The position numbers were made by a program, and so were the translations under genes. A DNA stretch of 16,659 nucleotides from Gallionellales bacterium UBA7399 (lineage in GTDB: Bacteria > Pseudomonadota > Gammaproteobacteria > Burkholderiales > Gallionellaceae). The notes beneath the pieces are model-generated. The model was given only the letters and a program-made list of their open reading frames with translations. It was not told the DNA's origin and did no database searches. The first letter of the stretch is position 1; every line of letters begins with the position of its first letter. Where the stretch lies: contig DKNB01000090.1 of assembly GCA_002470125.1 (NCBI GenBank), positions 1,897-18,555 of the forward strand. The letters run 5' to 3'. This document shows positions 1 to 5,613 of this stretch, piece by piece.

Positions 1-249
1 ATGGATATTCAGTGTGTTCAATGTAATGGCAAGGGGTGTCGTGTGTGTAGTCATACCGGCTGGCTGGAGGTTTTGGGTAGCGGGATGGTGCACCCAAATG
101 TGCTGCATCATGTCAAAATTGATAGTGAAAAATACTTGGGCTTTGCATTTGGTTTAGGGGTTGAGCGTCTAGCTATGTTGCGTTACGGTGTGCCCGATTT
201 ACGCCTGTTTTATGAAGGCGATTTGCGATTCTTGAAACAATTTAATTAG
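1..249 (+). CDS. pheS: Phenylalanyl-tRNA synthetase alpha subunit, C-terminal end (5' partial)
   Basis: This is the last 82 codons of the catalytic alpha subunit of the (alpha-beta)2 phenylalanyl-tRNA synthetase, which charges tRNA-Phe with phenylalanine in the cytoplasm. The frame is open from base 1, so the gene begins outside the window. The visible part holds the end of the class II catalytic core: WLEVLGSGMVHPNVL is the motif around the active-site strand, and GFAFGLGVERLAMLRYG is class II motif 3 with its ATP-binding arginine. The protein ends DLRFLKQFN, as PheS proteins usually do. A cysteine-rich stretch (CVQCNGKGCRVC) in the first 16 visible codons fits the loop found before WLEV in many PheS proteins. 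The stop codon is one base before the pheT ATG, which implies translational coupling of the two subunits. The internal ATG at base 1 is not the true start. Confidence 0.97.
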   Translation: MDIQCVQCNGKGCRVCSHTGWLEVLGSGMVHPNVLHHVKIDSEKYLGFAFGLGVERLAMLRYGVPDLRLFYEGDLRFLKQFN

Positions 250-250
250 C

Positions 251-2605
251 ATGAAATTTTCTGAGATTTGGCTAAGGTCGTGGGTTGATACCAAACTGTC
301 AAGCCACGAGCTAGCGCATGCCCTAACCATGGCGGGGCTGGAGGTGGAGACGCTAGAATCGGTGGCCCCCCCATTTAGTGATGTGGTGGTGGCTGAGGTG
401 CTAGAGGTAACCAGGCACCCAAACGCTGATCGATTAAATCTTTGTCAGGTAAATGTTGGCGATGGTATGCCACTAAGTATCGTTTGTGGCGCACCTAATG
501 TCGCTGTTGGCATAAAGGTCCCTTGTGCACGTATTGGCGCAATCTTACCGGATGGACTCGTGATTAAACGGGCCAAGGTTCGCGGTGTTGATTCCTTTGG
601 AATGCTGTGCTCTGGTACGGAGCTAGGCTTGGCTGGAGAGAACCAGGGGTTGTGGCTGCTACCAGATGATTCACCAGTTGGCATGAAGTTGCGTGATTAC
701 ATGGAGCTGGACGATACGCTATTCACCTTGAAGCTCACTCCAAATCGTAGTGACTGCCTGAGTATTGCTGGTGTAGCCAGAGAGGTCGCAGCCATTACCG
801 GGGGCACACTAAATACAATACAGGCCCACCATGTCCACCCGACCTTAACTGAGGTTATGGCGATACAGGTTAGCGCTTCCGAGGTGTGCCCATTGTATTG
901 TGGCCGCGTTATACGTGACATCAATGCCATGGCCGTGACGCCTTTATGGATGAATCATCGCTTAGAGCGTGGGGGAGTTCGCAGTGTTAATGCGGTGGTG
1001 GATATCGCCAACTACGTCATGCTCGAGCTTGGCCAGCCCATACATGCCTTTGATAGGGATAAGATTATTGGTGAGGTGGTGGTGCGCTATGCTCGGGTAG
1101 GTGAAGAATTAACTCTGCTTAACGGACAAAATGTCATACCACAGAATGACATGGTAGTGACCTCAGATGATGTGAAATTGTTGGCGTTGGCAGGGATTAT
1201 GGGTGGCGCAGAGAGCGGTGTAGGTGACGCCACTCATAATGTTTTTTTAGAGAGTGCTTTTTTTGCACCTGACGCAATTATTGGCAAGGCGCGAAAGCTT
1301 AACATTGCCACCGACTCCTCTTATCGATTTGAGCGCGGTGTAGATTTTTGCGCAACTGGCACGGCTTTGGAGCGTGCAACTCAGTTGCTGCTTGAGATTT
1401 GTGGCGGACAAGCCGGTCCAATTAGCGAGGTGCGCAAGAATTTGCCAGCACGTGATCCAATCACACTGAGGCTAGAGCGAGTCAATCGTGTGCTAGGGAC
1501 TCGCTTGGATAGCATTGAGGTTGTTGCCATATTGCGCCGCCTACAATTAAAGGCTGAACGTCAGAATGACAATCTGTTGGTGACGCCACCCAGCTACCGC
1601 TTTGATTTACTGCTCGAAGTGGACTTAATCGAGGAAATTGCGCGCGTGATTGGTTATGACAACATTCCGGCGCAGCCACTAAGAACTGCAGTCAGGATGG
1701 TTTCACACACAGAGGTCAGACGCCCAGTATCTCGGCTGCGCAATGCGATGGTGGTACGTGATTATCAGGAAACCATTAGCTACGCCTTTGTCGATGCAGA
1801 GACTGAGCTTAATTTGTGCGCCAATACAACACCGGTGACCCTTAAGAATCCACTCTCTAATCACTTGGCGGTGATGCGCAGCAGTCTTTTGGGTGGCTTG
1901 GTAGGCGCCCTGCGTGTTAACCTTGTGCGAAAACAGTCACGCGTGCGCTTATTTGAGGTGGGAGCCTGCTTTTTTGGCGGAAATTATGCTCAGCGTGAGC
2001 AATTTGCGGGGTTGTGTTGTGGTACGCAACTTTCGGAGCAATGGGGAGAGGTGTCCCGTAATGTAGATTTTTACGATGTAAAGGCCGACGTAGAGGCGCT
2101 ATTCCCCTCCACTGCACTATTAAGCTTTGTGGCATCACCGCATCCCGCCTCCCATCCGGGACGATCTGCCCAGGTGTGGGCTCATGGAAGAGCAGTTGGC
2201 TGGATTGGAGAGTTGCATCCGAAGTGGTTGCAACAGTATGATATTTCACAGGCGGTGGTGTGGTTTGAGGTTGAGATGGATGCATTGGTATCGGTCGACT
2301 TGCCGTGCGCCAATGAAATCTATAAATCTTTGCCGGTGCGACGAGATCTTGCTGTGATTGTGGACGAGGATACAACAGCTCAATCTTTACTGGATGCCAT
2401 GCGAGATAGCGATGCTCCACACGTGACGGAACTTGCTTTGTTTGATCTATATCGTGGAAAAGGTGTGGAAAATGGTAAAAAAAGCCTTGCTTTCCGTGTG
2501 TTATTGCAAGATACTGAGAAAACGTTGATTGATAGTGAAATTGAGTTAAGTATCGCACATCTGACTGCTGTCTTGCAGAAGCATGGTGCGCAACTGCGAA
2601 TATAG
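251..2605 (+). CDS. pheT: Phenylalanyl-tRNA synthetase beta subunit
   Basis: This is the 784-residue beta subunit, close to the roughly 795 of E. coli. It binds and positions tRNA-Phe and carries the editing site that hydrolyses Tyr-tRNA-Phe. Domains in order are an N-terminal EMAP/OB-fold tRNA-binding domain (about residues 40-150, with HPNADRLNLCQVNVGD), the B3/B4 editing domain (about 210-380, with GGVRSVNAVVDIANYVMLE and GQPIHAFD), the B5 domain (about 400-475, with the metal-binding acidic run FDLLLEVDLIEEIARVIGYD), a degenerate class II-like core, and a C-terminal FDX-ACB anticodon-binding domain starting near SLPVRRDLAVIVDE. The ATG at 251 has no clear Shine-Dalgarno sequence. It lies one base after the pheS stop, so translation probably depends on ribosomes finishing pheS. 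ihfA follows after 8 bases. Nothing looks truncated. Confidence 0.97.
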   Translation: MKFSEIWLRSWVDTKLSSHELAHALTMAGLEVETLESVAPPFSDVVVAEVLEVTRHPNADRLNLCQVNVGDGMPLSIVCGAPNVAVGIKVPCARIGAILPDGLVIKRAKVRGVDSFGMLCSGTELGLAGENQGLWLLPDDSPVGMKLRDYMELDDTLFTLKLTPNRSDCLSIAGVAREVAAITGGTLNTIQAHHVHPTLTEVMAIQVSASEVCPLYCGRVIRDINAMAVTPLWMNHRLERGGVRSVNAVVDIANYVMLELGQPIHAFDRDKIIGEVVVRYARVGEELTLLNGQNVIPQNDMVVTSDDVKLLALAGIMGGAESGVGDATHNVFLESAFFAPDAIIGKARKLNIATDSSYRFERGVDFCATGTALERATQLLLEICGGQAGPISEVRKNLPARDPITLRLERVNRVLGTRLDSIEVVAILRRLQLKAERQNDNLLVTPPSYRFDLLLEVDLIEEIARVIGYDNIPAQPLRTAVRMVSHTEVRRPVSRLRNAMVVRDYQETISYAFVDAETELNLCANTTPVTLKNPLSNHLAVMRSSLLGGLVGALRVNLVRKQSRVRLFEVGACFFGGNYAQREQFAGLCCGTQLSEQWGEVSRNVDFYDVKADVEALFPSTALLSFVASPHPASHPGRSAQVWAHGRAVGWIGELHPKWLQQYDISQAVVWFEVEMDALVSVDLPCANEIYKSLPVRRDLAVIVDEDTTAQSLLDAMRDSDAPHVTELALFDLYRGKGVENGKKSLAFRVLLQDTEKTLIDSEIELSIAHLTAVLQKHGAQLRI

Positions 2606-2613
2606 AGGTGATT

Positions 2614-2919
2614 ATGACATTAACCAAGGCAGAGCTTGCGGATCTACTATTTGAAAAGGTTGGCTTGAATAAGCGTGAAGCCAAGGACATGGTTGAGTCC
2701 TATTTCGAAGAGATTCGTGCCCAGCTTGAGTGCGGTGACAGTGTAAAATTGTCTGGTTTTGGCAACTTCCAGCTACGTGAAAAGCCCGAACGTCCCGGAC
2801 GTAATCCAAAAACAGGCGCAGATGTGCCTATATCAGCACGCCGTGTAGTGACATTTCATCCCAGTCAAAAACTCAAGAGCATGGTAGAGACCAACTATCA
2901 TGGAAAACAGAAAAATTAA
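2614..2919 (+). CDS. ihfA: Integration host factor subunit alpha
   Basis: This 101-residue HU/IHF-family DNA-bending protein pairs with IHF-beta to introduce sharp bends at specific sites. It acts in nucleoid structure, sigma-54 promoters and recombination. The family pattern is complete: an N-terminal helical dimerisation region (TLTKAELADLLFEKVGLN), the turn VKLSGFGNFQLREKPERPG, and the beta-arm tip RNPKTG whose neighbouring proline intercalates into DNA. The sequence reads alpha rather than HU or beta because of LREKPERPGRNPKTG and because of its place directly after pheT, the usual site of ihfA. I chose ATG 2614, which has AGAGG at 2604-2608 five bases upstream. A GTG at 2608 is also in frame but overlaps that signal. 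The end overlaps the MerR-family gene by 20 bases. Confidence 0.95.
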   Translation: MTLTKAELADLLFEKVGLNKREAKDMVESYFEEIRAQLECGDSVKLSGFGNFQLREKPERPGRNPKTGADVPISARRVVTFHPSQKLKSMVETNYHGKQKN

Positions 2920-3274
2920 TCACTCCCTACCACCGATCCCAGCAAAGCGTTATTTTGCAATTGGTGAAGTTAGTGACTTGTGCGGAGTAAAGGCGCATGT
3001 GTTGCGTTACTGGGAGCAGGAATTTACCCAGCTCAAGCCAGTCAAAAGAGGCGGAAATCGACGCTACTATCAGCATCACGAGGTTCTTCTTATTCGTCAC
3101 ATTAGACAACTACTATACGAAGAGGGCTTTACTATTAGCGGTGCTCGTGGTCGTTTGGGAAATTTCCCCGAGCAGCAGGTCCTTGATACGCCGCCACACC
3201 CACCTCAAATGAGCATAGGCTCATCTGCACTGCGTCAAGAAATCCGCGAAATCATAACTTTGCTAGAGGCCTAG
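2900..3274 (+). CDS. MerR-family transcriptional regulator of unknown ligand
   Basis: This 124-residue protein has a MerR-type winged helix-turn-helix at about residues 16-86. It begins with YFAIGEVSDLCGVKAHVLRYWE and continues with the wing GGNRRYYQ and the helix-start EVLLIRHIRQLLYEEGFTI. The short C-terminal part ends in a small helical segment (QEIREIITLLEA) suited to dimerisation. The Cys signature of metal-sensing MerR proteins is absent, so a metal ligand is unlikely. A MerR protein in this position, directly after ihfA, is a common arrangement in Proteobacteria, but I know of no assigned function. Its ATG lies inside the end of ihfA (20-base overlap in another frame), so it is co-transcribed and probably translationally coupled. 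It is last in the phe-ihf operon. The call as a DNA-binding MerR protein is firm; regulon and signal are unknown. Confidence 0.88.
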   Translation: MENRKINHSLPPIPAKRYFAIGEVSDLCGVKAHVLRYWEQEFTQLKPVKRGGNRRYYQHHEVLLIRHIRQLLYEEGFTISGARGRLGNFPEQQVLDTPPHPPQMSIGSSALRQEIREIITLLEA

Positions 3275-3334
3275 CAGCCATCCTCCACCATCAATTATTG
3301 ACCGCAAATAGAGTCTGATTAGAGGTTGTATGTG

Positions 3335-3356
3335 CGTAGCATGAATGTATGCTACG
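3335..3356 (+). other. Perfect 8-bp hairpin downstream of the merR gene
   Basis: CGTAGCAT (3335-3342) pairs perfectly with ATGCTACG (3349-3356) across a 6-base loop. It lies 60 bases after the end of the pheS-pheT-ihfA-merR unit, where transcription would be expected to stop. Only AATTT follows, not a true T-run, so it is at best a weak intrinsic terminator. It could instead protect the 3' end of the message. Confidence 0.4.
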
Positions 3357-3393
3357 AATTTAAGTGCAAACGTAGAGGCTGCAATGTTCGCAG

Positions 3394-3413
3394 CTCAGCG
3401 CTGCTCAGCTGAG
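3394..3413 (+). repeat. Duplicated CTCAGC with inverted partner
   Basis: CTCAGC occurs at 3394-3399 and again at 3404-3409. GCTGAG (3408-3413) can pair with the first copy, and the 10-base palindrome CTCAGCTGAG is formed with the second. Just upstream, GCTGC (3378-3382) can pair with GCAGC (3390-3394). The segment can therefore take alternative folds. It is not a tRNA: no T-loop, anticodon stem or CCA end can be drawn. Function unknown. Confidence 0.35.
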
Positions 3414-3447
3414 ATGGCCGGGCACACTTCCATTGGCAGATTGTTTT

Positions 3448-3456
3448 TGCTATAAT
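3448..3456 (+). promoter_or_regulatory. Extended -10 promoter for the rimP-nusA-infB operon
   Basis: TGCTATAAT at 3448-3456 is a consensus -10 box with the extended TGn element. The hexamer 17 bases upstream (TTCCAT, 3428-3433) is a poor -35, which fits an extended -10 promoter that needs little -35 contact. Transcription would start near 3463, about 40 bases before rimP. Confidence 0.65.
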
Positions 3457-3471
3457 CCGCGCAGTTTTCAG

Positions 3472-3492
3472 ATGGGCCTAGGCCCATTTTTT
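3472..3492 (+). promoter_or_regulatory. Terminator-like palindrome with T-run in the rimP leader
   Basis: A perfect 16-base palindrome (3472-3487, half-site ATGGGCCT) is followed directly by T-rich sequence; the last T of the palindrome and the next five make TTTTTT. It lies about 10 bases after the predicted transcription start and ends just before the rimP ribosome-binding region (GGCGG, 3496-3500). In form it is a compact intrinsic terminator or attenuator hairpin. The strict symmetry also allows a dimeric protein-binding site. Confidence 0.5.
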
Positions 3493-3500
3493 ATTGGCGG

Positions 3501-3938
3501 ATGCAAATCATGGACGTGGCTAGATTGGTGGAGACAACGGTGACTGGCTTGGGTTATGAGCTTGTTGATTTTGAGTTGTCCGGCAGGGGTTTGATGCGGG
3601 TATTACTCGATCATTCTGCAGGCGTTACAGTGGAGGACTGTGAGCTGGTCAGTCACCAGCTGACACGCCTGTTTGCGGTAGAGGTGATTGACTATGGTCG
3701 CCTTGAGGTTTCATCCCCGGGACTAGATCGGCCAATCAAGAAGGAGGCTGATTTTATACGCTTTTGTGGCAAAAAGGTGCAGCTAAGGTTGCGCATGCCG
3801 TTGGCGGGACGCAAGAACTTTACGGGTACTTTGGGCGAGCTCCAGCACGGTGTGCTGAAGCTGCATGTGGACGACGGTAGTCAGACGCTGATTGAGCTGT
3901 CTAATGTGGACAAGGCGCGACTGGTCCCCACATTTTAA
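3501..3938 (+). CDS. rimP: Ribosome maturation factor RimP
   Basis: RimP binds the free 30S subunit and helps S12 and the central pseudoknot assemble. The 145-residue product is close to the usual 140-150. The N-terminal alpha/beta domain contains ETTVTGLGYELVDFEL and MRVLLDHSAGVTVEDCELVS. The family signature YGRLEVSSPGLDRPIKK follows, and then a C-terminal Sm-like beta-barrel ending NVDKARLVPTF. Two in-frame ATGs exist, at 3501 and 3510. The only Shine-Dalgarno-like sequence, GGCGG at 3496-3500, abuts the first and is nine bases from the second, so 3510 (142 residues) may be the real start. It is the first gene of the nusA-infB operon, as in most bacteria, and has its own promoter just upstream. 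Confidence 0.95.
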   Translation: MQIMDVARLVETTVTGLGYELVDFELSGRGLMRVLLDHSAGVTVEDCELVSHQLTRLFAVEVIDYGRLEVSSPGLDRPIKKEADFIRFCGKKVQLRLRMPLAGRKNFTGTLGELQHGVLKLHVDDGSQTLIELSNVDKARLVPTF

Positions 3939-4028
3939 TGGGTTGTTTTGTATGCGGGGAAATCAGCCTGATCTGATGCACCTTGGCGCTGGAGTGTCAA
4001 GTGTAATCAGGGGTGAGAAAAACGATAG

Positions 4029-4044
4029 TAAGTTTGTCAACTTA
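4029..4044 (+). other. Small hairpin in the rimP-nusA spacer
   Basis: TAAGTT (4029-4034) pairs perfectly with AACTTA (4039-4044) over a 4-base loop, 29 bases before the nusA ATG. A longer-range pairing CCTGAT (3967-3972) with ATCAGG (4006-4011) is also possible in the same 135-base spacer. No T-run or clear promoter accompanies them. Confidence 0.3.
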
Positions 4045-4073
4045 AGAAATATTTGGATGGGCTGGAGGTAGTG

Positions 4074-5546
4074 ATGAGTCGTGAAGTTTTATTATTGGTC
4101 GACGCCTTGGCGCGTGAAAAAAACGTGGACAAGGAGATTGTGTTGGGTGCGTTGGAGTCTGCCTTGGCATCCGCTACCAAAAAGCGATTTACCGAGGAGT
4201 CCGATGTGCGCGTTAGCATTGACCGAGACACCGGAGAGTACCTGTCATTTCGTTGTTGGCAGGTAATGGATGACGAGACTTTTGAAACTCCAGACTTACA
4301 TATTAAGCTTAGCGAGGCTCAAAAACTTAATCCAAATATTCAGCTGGGAGAATTTATCGAGGAACCCCTGGACTCTGTCGATTTTGGGCGTATAGGCGCA
4401 CAGGCCGCAAAGCAGGTAATTTTTCAAAAAATTCGTGACGCTGAGCGTGAGCAGTTGTTGAGTGACTTCATGGAGAGAGGGGAGCACTTAGTTTCTGGTA
4501 CGGTAAAGCGTGTTGAGCGTGGCAATGCCATCATCGAGTTTGGTAAGATCGAGGCACTGTTGCCGCGTGACCAGATGATACAAAAAGAGAATATGCGTGT
4601 CGGAGATCGCGTGCGTGCGTATCTGTTGCGCGTAGATCGATCGGTGCGTGGACCGCAAATTGCCTTGTCGCGTATCACGCCTGAATTTTTGGTGAAGTTG
4701 TTCGAGCTTGAGGTTCCAGAAATTGAAGAGGGATTGCTGGAGATAGTAAGTGCAGCACGTGACCCAGGGGTGCGCGCAAAGATATCGGTACGCTCTCATG
4801 ATAAGCGCATAGATCCGATTGGGACCTGTGTTGGCATGCGCGGCTCGCGTGTGCAGGCGGTGACCAATGAGTTAGCGGGCGAGCGCGTTGACATTGTGCT
4901 GTGGTCCGATGATCCCGCAACCTGTGTTGTCAACGCCTTGGCTCCGGCTGAGGTGACCAGCATCATGGTGGACGAAGATAGTCACAGTATGGACGTGGTT
5001 GTTGAGGAGGAAAATCTTGCGCAGGCCATTGGTCGAAATGGACAAAATGTACGTTTAGCCAGTGAACTAACTGGGTGGACTATTAATATTATGACGGTGA
5101 ACGAGTCCGACCAAAAAAATGAGAAAGAATTTTCTAGGGTGCGTGATTTATTTACAGAGAAGCTGGATGTGGATGCAGAGGTGGCGGACATCCTGGTCCA
5201 GGAGGGCTTTAACACCTTAGAGGAGGTGGCTTACGTGCCGCTGGAGGAGATGCTGGCAATTGAGTCACTTGATGAGGCGACAGTAAATGAGTTGCGCAGT
5301 CGCGCACGTAATGTATTGCTGACCGCAGCTATTGTTACTGAGGAGCAGGTTGGGCATGGTATTGAGAGTCTAATCAAGCTTGATGGTATGGACGAAACGC
5401 TCGCCCGAGCTCTGTCAATGAATGGCGTGAATACTCAAGAACAGCTTGCTGATTTGGACGTGGATGAGCTGGTTAAGCAGACGGGCATAGATGAGGAGCG
5501 TGCGAATCAATTGATTATGACTGCACGTGCTCCATGGTTTGTCTAA
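4074..5546 (+). CDS. nusA: Transcription termination/antitermination factor NusA
   Basis: NusA binds RNA polymerase near the RNA exit channel and modulates pausing, intrinsic termination, Rho function and rRNA antitermination. The 490-residue product matches E. coli NusA (495) in length and layout. It has an N-terminal polymerase-binding domain (about 1-125), an S1 domain (about 135-200, GTVKRVERGNAIIEFG to GPQIALSR), then two KH domains carrying DPIGTCVGMRGSRVQAV and AQAIGRNGQNVRLASELTGW. The two C-terminal acidic repeats of the proteobacterial type (about 355-490) hold LVQEGFNTLEEVAYVPLEEM and LSMNGVNTQEQLADL. I chose ATG 4074 because GGAGG lies at 4064-4068 with a 5-base spacer. A TTG at 4053 is in frame but would place that signal inside the gene. 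A long 135-base spacer separates it from rimP; infB follows after 67 bases. Confidence 0.97.
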   Translation: MSREVLLLVDALAREKNVDKEIVLGALESALASATKKRFTEESDVRVSIDRDTGEYLSFRCWQVMDDETFETPDLHIKLSEAQKLNPNIQLGEFIEEPLDSVDFGRIGAQAAKQVIFQKIRDAEREQLLSDFMERGEHLVSGTVKRVERGNAIIEFGKIEALLPRDQMIQKENMRVGDRVRAYLLRVDRSVRGPQIALSRITPEFLVKLFELEVPEIEEGLLEIVSAARDPGVRAKISVRSHDKRIDPIGTCVGMRGSRVQAVTNELAGERVDIVLWSDDPATCVVNALAPAEVTSIMVDEDSHSMDVVVEEENLAQAIGRNGQNVRLASELTGWTINIMTVNESDQKNEKEFSRVRDLFTEKLDVDAEVADILVQEGFNTLEEVAYVPLEEMLAIESLDEATVNELRSRARNVLLTAAIVTEEQVGHGIESLIKLDGMDETLARALSMNGVNTQEQLADLDVDELVKQTGIDEERANQLIMTARAPWFV

Positions 5547-5571
5547 TAGGTCTGCAGTAAAGATAGCTGTT

Positions 5572-5591
5572 TTTGAGTGCTACTGCTCAAA
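5572..5591 (+). other. Short hairpin between nusA and infB
   Basis: TTTGAG (5572-5577) pairs with CTCAAA (5586-5591) over an 8-base loop that can add two G-T pairs. It lies 22 bases before the infB ATG. There is no T-run, so it is not an intrinsic terminator. It may influence infB translation or message stability. Confidence 0.3.
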
Positions 5592-5613
5592 TTCTGGCGG
5601 TTAAGGGGTGGCA

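Noticed and set aside
1917..2690. 257-codon open frame on the - strand opposite pheT
   Set aside because: It lies wholly against pheT and the start of ihfA, is rich in His, Pro and Gln, matches no family and has no promoter or neighbour logic. It is the mirror of codon bias in the real gene.
3275..3460. Possible tRNA-Pro remnant after the merR gene
   Set aside because: No T-loop GTTCGA, anticodon arm or acceptor pairing could be drawn, so no tRNA or pseudo-tRNA is called.
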